Shown: piece by piece, positions 16,444-25,174 of the stretch
Layout of the letters: each line of letters starts with the position of its first letter
Numbering within the stretch: position 1 is the first letter of the stretch
Made by a program: the position numbers and the translations under genes
The notes under the pieces: model-generated
The model's input: only the letters and a program-made list of their open reading frames with translations
Told to the model about the DNA's origin: nothing
Database searches by the model: none
NCBI RefSeq assembly: GCF_007670255.1
Contig: NZ_SZVS01000006.1
Span: 237,965-301,964 of the forward strand
DNA from: Paenarthrobacter nicotinovorans
GTDB taxonomy: Bacteria > Actinomycetota > Actinomycetes > Actinomycetales > Micrococcaceae
Reading direction: 5' to 3'
DNA: 64,000 bases

Positions 16444-17592
16444 TCAGGACTGGCCGGCGATAACGATCGGTTTGATGATGTTGTCCAGCTTGGCGGAGAA
16501 CATGTGGTAGCCCTCGGCGATGTGTTCAAGCGGAATCCGGTGGGTGACGATGTCGCTTGGTTTCAGGTACCCGTTCCGGATGTGCTCGAAGAGCCGCGGC
16601 CATTGCCGCTTGACCGGGCACTGGTTCATGCGCAAAGTCAGGCCCTTGTTCATCGCATCGCCAAACTTCACGGCGCTGAAGATCGGACCGTAGGCGCCCA
16701 CCACGGACACGGTCCCACCTTTGCGCACCGAGTCGATCGCCCAGTTCAGTGCGATGGGCGAGCCGCCCTGCAGTTTGAACTTGCTGCTGGTGACGTGCTG
16801 CAGGAAGTTTCCGTCAGCTTCGGCCCCGACGGCGTCAATAACGACGTCGGCACCCAGGAAGTCGGTTTCCTTCTTGAGGTGGACCACAATGTCGCCGTAC
16901 TCGGCAAAGTTGTACGTCTCGGCGTGGGCGAAGCTGCGTGCCTTCTCCAGTCTGTATTCCAAGTGGTCAATCACGATCACGCGACCGGCACCCATCAGCC
17001 AGGACGACTTTGCGGCAAACAGCCCCACAGGGCCGGCACCGAACACCACCACGGTGTCGCCTTCCACGATGTCCCCAAGCTGGGCGCCGAAGTAGCCGGT
17101 CGGCAGGGCGTCGGTGAGCAGCACCGCGTCCTCTTCCTCCAGCCAGTCGGGGATCTTTGAAGGCCCAACGTCCGCGAACGGAACCCGCACGAATTCTGCC
17201 TGACCGCCGTCGTAACCGCCGCAGGTGTGCGAGTAGCCATAAATGCCGCCCACCGCCGTCGCGTTCGGATTCACGTTGTGGCAGTTCGAGTAGAGGCCGC
17301 GCGAGCAGAAATAGCAGGAGCCGCAGTACACGTTGAACGGCACCATGACGCGGTCGCCCACCGAGAGGTTCTGCACGGACGAGCCCACCTCGTGAACGGT
17401 GCCCACGAACTCGTGGCCAAAGGTCATGCCCACGCGGGTGTCCGGCATCATGCCGTGATAGAGGTGCAGGTCGGAGCCACAAATGGCACCGGCGCTGACC
17501 TTGACGATCGCATCGTTCGGATGCTCGATTTTTGGAATGTCCTTCTCTTCGACCCTGACTTTGTAGGGGCCGCGGTAAACCATTGCCTTCAT
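16444..17592 (-). CDS. Zinc-dependent alcohol dehydrogenase (FDH-like MDR)
   Basis: This is a 382-aa zinc-containing medium-chain dehydrogenase of the glutathione-independent formaldehyde dehydrogenase-like group. The catalytic zinc ligands are the Cys in GAICGSDLH and the His in TFGHEFVG. The structural-zinc cysteines lie in YCGSCYFCSRGLYSNC. The cofactor loop is VFGAGPVGLFAA. It would oxidise a small alcohol or aldehyde with NAD+. The next gene upstream encodes a related dehydrogenase, and the pair looks like a divergent duplication. Substrate specificity cannot be assigned. Confidence 0.9.
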   Translation of the reverse strand: MKAMVYRGPYKVRVEEKDIPKIEHPNDAIVKVSAGAICGSDLHLYHGMMPDTRVGMTFGHEFVGTVHEVGSSVQNLSVGDRVMVPFNVYCGSCYFCSRGLYSNCHNVNPNATAVGGIYGYSHTCGGYDGGQAEFVRVPFADVGPSKIPDWLEEEDAVLLTDALPTGYFGAQLGDIVEGDTVVVFGAGPVGLFAAKSSWLMGAGRVIVIDHLEYRLEKARSFAHAETYNFAEYGDIVVHLKKETDFLGADVVIDAVGAEADGNFLQHVTSSKFKLQGGSPIALNWAIDSVRKGGTVSVVGAYGPIFSAVKFGDAMNKGLTLRMNQCPVKRQWPRLFEHIRNGYLKPSDIVTHRIPLEHIAEGYHMFSAKLDNIIKPIVIAGQS

Positions 17593-17640
17593 CAGTACCC
17601 CGTCCTGTTTCTGGTTGGTTGTGTCATGGGAAGATCCCTC

Positions 17641-18789
17641 TCAAGCTCCGGCCGGGTGGAGGACGACCTTCGTCCAGCCGTCTTCGCGGCTGTCGAAGTT
17701 CTTATAGCCCGTCGGCGCCTCATCGAGGCTCAACTCGTGGCTGACGATGAAGGAAGGGCTTGCCTTTCCGCCGGCGACGAGGTCGCGGAGGGCGCGGTTG
17801 TACTTCTTGACCGGACACTGGCCGGAGCCCATAGTCTGGCCTTTGAACCAGTAGTTTCCGTAGTCGAAGGCGACCTGGCCCTGCTTCTCGAGTTCGTCGG
17901 GAGAACCTGGATCCTGCGGCAGGAAAACGCCCACCACGCCGATGCCACCGACGAAGCGGACGGAGTCCACCAGCCGGTTCAGGGTTTGGTTGGGGTGTTC
18001 GTTGCCTTCGGGATCGTGGGCCTGGTAGCCAACGCATTCGCAGCCGCGGTCTGCGCCAAAGCCCATGGTTTGGTCCTTGACGAATTCCACGGGATCCACT
18101 TCGGCGTCATTGACGGCAATGGCTCCGATCTGTTCGGCCAGCTTCAGCCGGTCCTTGTGGCGGTCCACCACCATGACTTTGCCGGCGCCCTTGATGACGG
18201 CGGAGTAGGCGGCCATGAGTCCCACCGGGCCGCCGCCGTAGATGACCACGGAGTCACCCGGGTAGACGCCGGCCATTTCGGTAGCGTGCCAACCCGTCGG
18301 GAAGATGTCCGCCAGCATGACGTAGTCGAGCTCCTTCTCGACGGCGTCCTCACCCAACCGGAGGCAGTTGAAGTCGCCATATGGAACCCTGAGGTACTCG
18401 GCTTGACCGCCCTGGTACGGGCCCATATCCGCGAAGCCGTAGGCAGCGCCTGCAAGCTTTGGCTCGGGCTGCATCGTCAGGCAGTAGTTGGTGAAGCCCC
18501 GCTCGCAGTTCTTGCAGAAGCCGCAGGCGACGTTGAAGGGCAGGACCACGCGCTCGCCTACTTTGACTTTGCTCACCGCGGGGCCGACCTCCACCACCTC
18601 CCCGAGGTTCTCGTGGCCGAAGGAACGCCCCGGTTCGAAGCTCGTCCGGCCCTCGTACATGTGGAGGTCCGAGCCGCAAATATTCGCTGAGGTGATCCTT
18701 ACCAGTACGTCGGCCGGGTGTTCGATCTTGGCATCGGGGATTTCCTCGACGCTGACGTCGTTGGGTCCTTTGTAAACTACTGCCTTCAT
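17641..18789 (-). CDS. Zinc-dependent dehydrogenase, glutathione-independent formaldehyde dehydrogenase type
   Basis: This 382-aa MDR enzyme resembles the formaldehyde dehydrogenase (FdhA) of pseudomonads, which converts formaldehyde and NAD+ to formate without glutathione. Zinc ligands are visible in ANICGSDLHMYEG and SFGHENLGE, and the structural-zinc cysteines in ACGFCKNCERGFTNYC. The cofactor loop is IYGGGPVGLMAA. The characteristic long insertion around YQAHDPEGNEHPNQTLNRLV is present. The ATG at 18789 gives the family N-terminus MKAVVYKGP; an upstream GTG at 18813 is possible but unlikely. A related dehydrogenase and a small membrane-anchored protein follow, probably in one operon. Confidence 0.9.
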   Translation of the reverse strand: MKAVVYKGPNDVSVEEIPDAKIEHPADVLVRITSANICGSDLHMYEGRTSFEPGRSFGHENLGEVVEVGPAVSKVKVGERVVLPFNVACGFCKNCERGFTNYCLTMQPEPKLAGAAYGFADMGPYQGGQAEYLRVPYGDFNCLRLGEDAVEKELDYVMLADIFPTGWHATEMAGVYPGDSVVIYGGGPVGLMAAYSAVIKGAGKVMVVDRHKDRLKLAEQIGAIAVNDAEVDPVEFVKDQTMGFGADRGCECVGYQAHDPEGNEHPNQTLNRLVDSVRFVGGIGVVGVFLPQDPGSPDELEKQGQVAFDYGNYWFKGQTMGSGQCPVKKYNRALRDLVAGGKASPSFIVSHELSLDEAPTGYKNFDSREDGWTKVVLHPAGA

Positions 18790-19047
18790 CTTCCACTCTT
18801 TTCTTCTGCCCATGCCGCTTCACCACGTATTGCTGGCGCGGGTCGAGAACGCCGGGTGTCTGGAAATCTGTGATGGTGGCGCAAGGGATCGCCCGGATAC
18901 GGGTGATGAACCAGCAAGGAACTTGGAAATGCAGGATTGGCCCTGTGATCCGCCTGAATGCTCGGAGGGCCTGAGGCTTTCAGCCAGCAGGTTGTCCGGG
19001 GACGCACTGCCGGTCCGTCAGCAAAAGCGATGCTGCACGAACAATGC

Positions 19048-19059
19048 TAAGCATGCTTA
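19048..19059. promoter_or_regulatory. 12-bp palindrome in divergent intergenic region
   Basis: TAAGCATGCTTA is a perfect palindrome in the roughly 400-nt gap between the zinc dehydrogenase operon and the divergent phosphatase gene. It could be an operator. No regulator gene is adjacent, and apart from weak phosphate-box-like repeats (19137-19169) I see nothing else in the gap. Confidence 0.3.
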
Positions 19060-19136
19060 TCATGCATGTCGAGGGGTAACCGGAAAAGGTTGCCGTAACT
19101 CCGGCCATGCTTCGTCAAGCAGCACCCCGCAAGAAC

Positions 19137-19169
19137 CTTCACCCCACCCTCACCTTCCGTTCATGACGG
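19137..19169 (+). promoter_or_regulatory. Weak phosphate-box-like direct repeats upstream of phoD
   Basis: Three 11-nt units are in phase: CTTCACCCCAC, CCTCACCTTCC and GTTCATGACGG. They loosely follow the GTTCA-type direct repeats bound by PhoP/RegX3-like regulators of actinobacteria. They end 18 nt before the phoD start, which is very close for an activator site, so this is tentative. Confidence 0.3.
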
Positions 19170-19187
19170 CCGGAAAGGGTGGATGCC

Positions 19188-20849
19188 ATGACCGACTTTT
19201 CACGCCGCACCCTCGTCAAGTCCTCCCTCGCCGGCCTTACGCTGACCGGCCTCGCCCTGGGGTCCGCCACCCCGGCGGGCGCAGCGCCCGCAGCCATTCC
19301 GCTGGTCCGCAAGCGACTCACCCTCCCCACGGGCATTGCCACCGGCGACGTCACCACGGATTCTGCCGTCCTGTGGTCGTGCGCCTCAGGACCCGGACGT
19401 CTCACCGCCACCCTCAACGCCATCGACGACGCCGGGGAGCTCCTGCACGGGCGCTACGGGTTCAGCCGAACCATTCGTGGACCCTTGGCCACGGAAGCCA
19501 GTGACTTCACCGCGAAAATCCACGCCAAGGGACTGCCTGCGGGCACCAGGTTCAGGTTGGAGCTGAACTTCGAGGATGAGAACGGCACGGGTGAGGTTGG
19601 GCAAGGCACTTTCAGCACGGCTCCCGGCGGTAAACCCAACGACGGCGGCACGCAAGGCGGCCGCGGAGGCGGCAGTCCGGCGTCGTCCTCCCAGTCCTTT
19701 GTCTGGACCGGCGATACCGCTGGCCAAGGCTGGGGCATCAACGAGGAGATCGGCGGCATGCGTGGTTACAAGGCCATGCATGACGTCCGCCCGGACTTCT
19801 TCATCCATTCCGGTGACACCATCTACGCGGACGGGCCCATCTCTGCCAGTGTCACGGAGAAAGACGGACAGGTGTGGCGCAACATCGTCACCGAGGAAGT
19901 GTCCAAAGTGGCCGAAACCCTGAAGGAATTCCGCGGCCGGCACCGCTACAACTCGCTGGATGCCAACATGCGCGCCATGTTCGCCGACGTGCCGGTGATT
20001 GCCCAATGGGACGACCACGAAACGCACAACAACTGGTACCCGGGCCAGGTCCTGGACGATGCGCGCTACACCGAACGCAACGTCAACGTCCTCGCCGCGC
20101 GCGGTCGGCAGGCGTGGCAGGAAAACATGCCGATCGCGGACTCGGCGGCGCTGTGGCGCCCCGGAACTTACGACGCCGGGCAGTACCAGCCCGCACGCAT
20201 CTACCGGAAGATTCCGCGCGGCCCGCAGTTGGACATCTTCTGCCTGGACATGCGGACCTACAAGTCGCCGAATACGGACGGCAAGGAACCCTACGCCACC
20301 AACATCCTGGGCCAGGAACAAGTGGATTGGCTGATCAAGGAAGTCCGGCAGTCCAAGGCCACCTGGAAGGTCATCGCCGCGGACCTGCCCTTGGGCATCG
20401 TGGTGCCTGACGGTCCCGTGAACCAGGAGAGCCTGTCCAACCGGGACAACGGTGCGCCGCTGGGCCGGGAATTGGAGATCGCCGGGGTCCTGAGCGCCTT
20501 CAAGAAGTATGGCGTGAAAAACACGGTGTGGCTTACGGCTGATGTCCACTACTGCGCCGCCCACCACTATTCTCCGGAGCGGGCTTCCTTCAAGGACTTC
20601 CAGCCGTTCTGGGAGTTCGTTGCGGGTCCCATCAACGCGGGCTCCTTCGGCCCGAACGAGATGGACGGGACTTTCGGGCCGGACGTCGTGTTTTCCAAGG
20701 CAGGCCGGTTCCCTGGTGAGTCCCCGCGCAACGGGGAGAACCAGTTCTTCGGGCATGTGGAACTCGGTTCGGATGATTCGTTCACGGTGAGCCTGCGCAA
20801 CGCCAATGGAGCTGCGGTGTTCTCGAAGGTGCTCAGCCCCGAACGCTGA
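19188..20849 (+). CDS. phoD: Alkaline phosphatase D (PhoD), Tat-secreted
   Basis: This is a 553-aa secreted phosphodiesterase/phosphatase. The N-terminus has a twin-arginine motif (SRRTLVK) followed by a hydrophobic stretch and AGA-type cleavage sites, so it should leave by the Tat pathway already folded. The metal-binding core includes WTGDTAGQGWG, FFIHSGDTIYADG, WDDHETHNNW and LTADVHYCAAHHY, as expected for PhoD enzymes, which use Fe and Ca. It releases phosphate from phosphoesters outside the cell under phosphate limitation. The ATG at 19188 with GGAAAGG at 19172-19178 is preferred to a GTG 9 nt earlier. SenX3-RegX3, encoded in the same window, is a plausible regulator. Confidence 0.9.
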   Translation: MTDFSRRTLVKSSLAGLTLTGLALGSATPAGAAPAAIPLVRKRLTLPTGIATGDVTTDSAVLWSCASGPGRLTATLNAIDDAGELLHGRYGFSRTIRGPLATEASDFTAKIHAKGLPAGTRFRLELNFEDENGTGEVGQGTFSTAPGGKPNDGGTQGGRGGGSPASSSQSFVWTGDTAGQGWGINEEIGGMRGYKAMHDVRPDFFIHSGDTIYADGPISASVTEKDGQVWRNIVTEEVSKVAETLKEFRGRHRYNSLDANMRAMFADVPVIAQWDDHETHNNWYPGQVLDDARYTERNVNVLAARGRQAWQENMPIADSAALWRPGTYDAGQYQPARIYRKIPRGPQLDIFCLDMRTYKSPNTDGKEPYATNILGQEQVDWLIKEVRQSKATWKVIAADLPLGIVVPDGPVNQESLSNRDNGAPLGRELEIAGVLSAFKKYGVKNTVWLTADVHYCAAHHYSPERASFKDFQPFWEFVAGPINAGSFGPNEMDGTFGPDVVFSKAGRFPGESPRNGENQFFGHVELGSDDSFTVSLRNANGAAVFSKVLSPER

Positions 20850-20927
20850 CCGTCGCCGCGCTCCGCCGCTCCGGGAGTCCATGGTCAAATTGACCCGTAC
20901 CCATGAACCGGAGCGGACGGAGCGCGC

Positions 20928-21884
20928 GTGGTGCTGTTTGACCCCTTGGAACGGCAGATCGTTGCCGCCCTGCAGTTGGACCCCCGCTGTCCGTGGCGCA
21001 AAATGGCCGCGGTGCTGGGCGAAGCCGAGCGGACAGTGGCGCGCCGTGGATCGCAGCTGCTGGAATCCGGTGCGGTGGCCGTTGTCGGGATTCGCCCCAG
21101 GCCCGCTGTGGCGCTGGTGCAGATGCGATGCATGCCTGGAACGGTCCGTGCCGCCGCGCAGGCCTTGTCGCAGCGCAATGACACGACGTTCGTCTACACC
21201 ACCACGGGAACCGGCGACTGTGTGGCCGAGATCCTCACCGAACCGTCCCGTATGGGCACCGTCCTGTCCGATGAGTTGCCGTCAACTATTGGTTTACGCG
21301 ATTCCACCAGCTATCCCGTTCTTCGGTACTTCCGCACTATCCGAGGTTGGCGGCCTGAGATCCTCACCGCTGACCGGGTAGAGGCATTCCGTTCAGCCCT
21401 GACCCCTGATTCGGGCGTCCTGGTTCCGCGGCAGGAGCTCAGCCGCCAGGACAACGAGCTCATCGATGCGCTGTGCGCCGATGGCCGGATGAGTTTCGAA
21501 GCGCTGGGGCGCCGGGTTGGTGTTTCCGAGGCTACGGCGCGTCGGCGCAGCGAATGGCTGCTTACCAACAACCAGGTCCACTTGCGGGCGATCGTTGAGC
21601 CCGCCGCTTTCGGTCTTGGTGTCGAGGCCCTGCTGTGGATCCGGGCGTCGCCGCACCAGGTCGAGCCGGTGGGCAAGAGCCTCGCGGAGCTCCCCACTGT
21701 CCGCTATGCTGCGGCAATTGCCGGCGACTATCAGATCATGGCCGACGTCACTGTGGAGGACATGTCGTCCCTCTATCGCTTCATCACCGATTCGGAATGG
21801 GCCCGAAACGCCGCTGGCGTGGACGTTTCCATCCTGCTCGATGCCCGCAAGCGCGGTGGTCGGCTCATGCGCTCACCGTCGTAA
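20928..21884 (+). CDS. Lrp/AsnC family regulator with duplicated domains
   Basis: This 318-aa protein contains two copies of the Lrp/AsnC unit, about twice the usual 150 aa. The first winged helix spans residues 4-50 (DPLERQIVAALQLDPRCPWR) and the second about residues 165-215 (RQDNELIDALCADGRMSFEA). Each is followed by a ligand-binding RAM-like domain. Double Lrp proteins are known in actinobacteria and usually sense amino acids or related nitrogen compounds. The GTG start follows a GGAGC about 7 nt upstream. The gene is convergent with the amidase gene and overlaps its 3' end by 20 bp, so it may control the adjacent amidase/amidohydrolase cluster. Confidence 0.87.
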   Translation: MVLFDPLERQIVAALQLDPRCPWRKMAAVLGEAERTVARRGSQLLESGAVAVVGIRPRPAVALVQMRCMPGTVRAAAQALSQRNDTTFVYTTTGTGDCVAEILTEPSRMGTVLSDELPSTIGLRDSTSYPVLRYFRTIRGWRPEILTADRVEAFRSALTPDSGVLVPRQELSRQDNELIDALCADGRMSFEALGRRVGVSEATARRRSEWLLTNNQVHLRAIVEPAAFGLGVEALLWIRASPHQVEPVGKSLAELPTVRYAAAIAGDYQIMADVTVEDMSSLYRFITDSEWARNAAGVDVSILLDARKRGGRLMRSPS

Positions 21885-23313
21885 GCCGTGCCGGCTCTGC
21901 TGTGACAACAGGGGCGACGGCGGCGTACCCGGTCTGCTGCTCGAAGGCGCGGCCCCAGCGGAGCAGTTGCATATCGGAGTAGTGGTTGCCGGCCAGCTGC
22001 AGTCCAATCGGCAGTCCTGCCTTGCTGAAGCCGGCGGGTACGCTGAGCACGGGCAGCCCGGTGGCGGACAGCAGGCAAGCCGAGCGCATCCAGTCGAGGT
22101 ACGTTTCCGATTCCACGCCGGCCACTGAGGCCGGGTAACGCAGGGCTGCATCAAAAGGCAGTACTTGGGCGCACGGGCTGGCGAAGAGGTCGTAACGGCC
22201 AAAAAAGTCCTGCACACTCCGTTCCAAACGGGTCCTGGCTGCTGCGGTCTCGATCAAGTCTTGTGCAGTCAGGCCGAGGCCCTTGTTGACGTTCCAATGG
22301 ACTTCGGGCTTGATGACATCACCGGAACGCTCAAGGATTGGACCAAGGCCGGCAGCAAAATCGATGGCACGGGTGTTGCCGAAGACGAGGTCGGCCTCGC
22401 TGAAGTCTGGCGTTGCTTCCTCCACGATCGCCCCCAGGTCTTCGAACACTGACAATTGCCGTTCCAGGTGCTCAAGGATCTCCGGTTCCACCGGCACTCC
22501 GATCCCGAAATCCCTGGACCAGCCGATCCGCACACCCCGCATGTCCGTTTCCAACGAATCGCGGAAAACCTGCGGATGCAGGGCCGCCGGATAGGGAACC
22601 CGCGGGTCGCTGCCCGCGGTGACGGACATGAACAAGGCGATGTCCTCGACGCTGCGGGCCATAGGCCCTGTCCTTCCCAGCCACGCATAGGCGTTGACGT
22701 CGGACGGCATGGGGATCACCGCCGTCGACGGCCGGAAGCCCACCACGTTGCAGAACGAAGCCGGGATCCGGAGCGAACCGCCCATGTCGCTGCCGTCGCC
22801 GATCGCCTGGATCCGGGAAGCGACGACGGCGGCCACCCCGCCACTGCTGCCCCCGGCGCTCAGGGTGGGCGCGTACGGGTTGGTGGTGGTTCCGAAGAGC
22901 TCGTTGAACGTATGCGAGCCGGCTCCGAACTCGGGGACGTTGGACTTGCCGGTGCTGACGACGCCCGCCGACTTGAGCCGCGAAATGATGAGGTCGTCGG
23001 CGTCGGGCACGAAGTCACGCAACGCCAGTGAGCCCTGCGTGGTGCGCATGCCCGCTGTGTTGTTCGTGTCCTTATGGGTCATGGGCAGGCCATGCAGGGG
23101 AGGCAGTTCGGCTCCGGACGCCGTCCGCTGATCGGCATTGAGCGCCAGGGCCCGTGCGCCTTCGGCATCCAACGTCACCACGGCGTTGATCACTGGATTC
23201 ACGTCCGAAATCCGCTGGAGATGGTCATCCAGGGCTTCACGTGCCGAGATTTCCTTGCTGCGGATCGCGGCGGTGAGTTCGACGGCGGTCAGCTCGCCAA
23301 TTGTGCTGGACAT
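21865..23313 (-). CDS. Amidase (amidase signature family)
   Basis: This is a 482-aa Ser-cisSer-Lys hydrolase that cleaves carboxamides to acid plus ammonia or amine. The catalytic Lys81 lies in GLPMTHKDT, the cis-Ser in LSAGGSSGGVAA (about residue 156-157), and the nucleophile Ser180 in GDGSDMGGSLRIPA. The length is standard and there is no signal peptide. The gene is divergent from the DUF5058-to-carboxyltransferase operon across a 274-nt gap, and its 3' end overlaps that of the Lrp regulator. Together with the M20 amidohydrolase this suggests use of an amide- or N-acyl-containing nutrient. The substrate is unknown. Confidence 0.92.
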   Translation of the reverse strand: MSSTIGELTAVELTAAIRSKEISAREALDDHLQRISDVNPVINAVVTLDAEGARALALNADQRTASGAELPPLHGLPMTHKDTNNTAGMRTTQGSLALRDFVPDADDLIISRLKSAGVVSTGKSNVPEFGAGSHTFNELFGTTTNPYAPTLSAGGSSGGVAAVVASRIQAIGDGSDMGGSLRIPASFCNVVGFRPSTAVIPMPSDVNAYAWLGRTGPMARSVEDIALFMSVTAGSDPRVPYPAALHPQVFRDSLETDMRGVRIGWSRDFGIGVPVEPEILEHLERQLSVFEDLGAIVEEATPDFSEADLVFGNTRAIDFAAGLGPILERSGDVIKPEVHWNVNKGLGLTAQDLIETAAARTRLERSVQDFFGRYDLFASPCAQVLPFDAALRYPASVAGVESETYLDWMRSACLLSATGLPVLSVPAGFSKAGLPIGLQLAGNHYSDMQLLRWGRAFEQQTGYAAVAPVVTAEPARLTTVSA

Positions 23314-23587
23314 GGTGCTCCTTTGCTGGACATTCGCTTGCTGAAAGTGTGCCGGGTCACATCGGACCGCCGGAAGGGTGCGCCGCCCAAGCGGTGCCGT
23401 TTGACTGTTTCGGCCAGATGTTTGGCGGATTCCGTCAGCTATTGTGTGTGATCCGGCTCATGGCGGAAGGTGTTGCTAACCCACTGGCCGATCCGGTCGA
23501 TGGGCTGGTTTCGCCCCCAATGCAACGCGACCGCACAACGTGGTTCGGAAGTGAAGATGCAGCGGGGCTTTCACCCGGAGGTTTCCC

Positions 23588-24364
23588 ATGCACCAACCCC
23601 TGGCATTTCAACCGCTCACAAGCCAACCCCTCGCATCCGGCGGCTCAACTGACATCCTCGCCGTCGCCAACAATCCCGTCCTGTGGATCTGCGTGGCAGG
23701 CGTGTTCGGCGTCATCATCATCCAGTCCGTCATCTTCATGAAGGCAGCCCGCCGCGCCGCACCGTCTGTGGAGATGAGCAGCCAGGACATCCGGACGTCG
23801 TTCCGATCCGGGGCGGTTTCGGCAATCGGTCCTTCTCTCGCTGTCTCCCTCGTAGCCATCGCCCTCCTTGGCCTGTTCGGCGCCCCGGCGGTCCTCTCCA
23901 GGATCGGCCTCATCGGCTCGGCAGCTTATGACGTCTCGGCCGCGGGCATCGCAGCCGGCTCCATGGGGGCCAAACTCGGCGACGCAAGCTACACCCAAAG
24001 CGTCTTCGCGGTGGCCTTCTTCGCCATGAGCATCGGCGGAGCCATGTGGATGCTGGCCACCCTGATCCTCACTCCAATCCTCCGCAAGGGTGACGCCAAG
24101 ATCCGCTCGGTGAATCCGGCCGCCATGGCGATTGTCCCGGCAGCCGCATTGATCGGTGCGTTCTCCTGCCTTGGCCTGACCGAACTTCCCAAGTCCGGCA
24201 TCCACGTCCTCTCCTTCGTGGTCTCTGCCGCCGTCATGGGGCTTTGCCTGCTGCTGGCCAAGCGGCTCGGCAAGAGCTGGTTGCGCGAATGGGGCCTGGG
24301 CTTCTCGATCGTCATCGGCCTCGGTGCCGCTTTCCTGGCCGCCGCCCCCGGACTGGCCGCCTGA
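23588..24364 (+). CDS. DUF5058 family membrane protein, probable transporter subunit
   Basis: This is a 258-aa integral membrane protein that I place in DUF5058. Seven hydrophobic segments lie at about residues 29-51, 77-97, 101-121, 137-158, 173-195, 206-224 and 237-256. No catalytic motif is visible. The ATG has GGAGG 6 nt upstream. The next gene encodes a second hydrophobic protein, and an M20 amidohydrolase follows. This context suggests that the two membrane proteins form a permease for the compound the enzymes degrade; that role is inference. The 274-nt gap upstream towards the amidase gene shows no clear operator. Confidence 0.78.
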   Translation: MHQPLAFQPLTSQPLASGGSTDILAVANNPVLWICVAGVFGVIIIQSVIFMKAARRAAPSVEMSSQDIRTSFRSGAVSAIGPSLAVSLVAIALLGLFGAPAVLSRIGLIGSAAYDVSAAGIAAGSMGAKLGDASYTQSVFAVAFFAMSIGGAMWMLATLILTPILRKGDAKIRSVNPAAMAIVPAAALIGAFSCLGLTELPKSGIHVLSFVVSAAVMGLCLLLAKRLGKSWLREWGLGFSIVIGLGAAFLAAAPGLAA

Positions 24365-24397
24365 GAGACCGTCAGGGACACGAAAGGAACAAACACC

Positions 24398-25126
24398 ATG
24401 ACCTCCACCCTCACCACCTCAGCCACCACGAATGCCATGGCGGACTTCAGCCGGACCACGTCCCGCTGGGGGCAGATCACCATGATCGCCGGACTCCTCA
24501 TCTCAGTGGCCGGTCCCTTGTACCTGGTCTTCGCCGGTGGTTTGGACATCGCGCCGGCCCAGCTCTGGATCGCCTTTGCCGCGGTCGCCGCAACATTCGG
24601 CATCATCTGGATCGTGGAGCCGCTGACCTACTTCCCGATCCTCGGCCCCGCAGCCATGTACCAGGCCTTCATGATCGGCAATATTTCCAACAAGCTCCTG
24701 CCCGCGGCGTTGATTGCCCAAACCAACATCGGCGCAAAGCCGGGAAGCAAGCGGGCCGAGCTGGCCGCCGTCGTTGCCATCTGCGGAGCCGCAGTGGTGC
24801 ACCTGGTTTCGCTCGCCATCTTCGTCGGCCTCTTGGGCAGCTGGCTTATCAGCGTCATTCCGCCGTCGGTGCTGACCGTTACCCGGCTGTATGTCCTGCC
24901 CACCGTCCTCGGCGCGGTGTTGGTCCAGGCCATCGTCTCCATGAAGCAGCCCCGCACCACCGTATTCGCGCTGGTGGTGTCCGCCGTCGTCGTCTTCGTG
25001 GTACTGCCCCTGGTGCCGTCGCTGGCCATGGTGTCCACCGCGATCGCCGTGCTGGGGACCATCCTGCTGGCGTGGTTCTTCCGCGGAAAGCAGGTTGCGG
25101 CCGCGAAGCCCATCCACATCGAGTAG
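24398..25126 (+). CDS. Hypothetical membrane protein, probable partner of DUF5058
   Basis: This 242-aa protein has about six or seven membrane segments (near residues 26-46, 52-72, 78-95, 118-144, 150-172, 178-198 and 203-226). I do not recognise the family with confidence. The sequence EPLTYFPILGPAAMYQAFMI, followed by a conserved-looking GNISNKLLPAALIAQ stretch, resembles a transporter re-entrant region. It begins 33 nt after the DUF5058 gene and 48 nt before the amidohydrolase gene. A two-subunit permease with DUF5058 is the simplest reading. Confidence 0.7.
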   Translation: MTSTLTTSATTNAMADFSRTTSRWGQITMIAGLLISVAGPLYLVFAGGLDIAPAQLWIAFAAVAATFGIIWIVEPLTYFPILGPAAMYQAFMIGNISNKLLPAALIAQTNIGAKPGSKRAELAAVVAICGAAVVHLVSLAIFVGLLGSWLISVIPPSVLTVTRLYVLPTVLGAVLVQAIVSMKQPRTTVFALVVSAVVVFVVLPLVPSLAMVSTAIAVLGTILLAWFFRGKQVAAAKPIHIE

Positions 25127-25174
25127 CCGCCACCGCCGCCCACACCGTCAGCACGCAGCAGAAAGAAGAAGACC

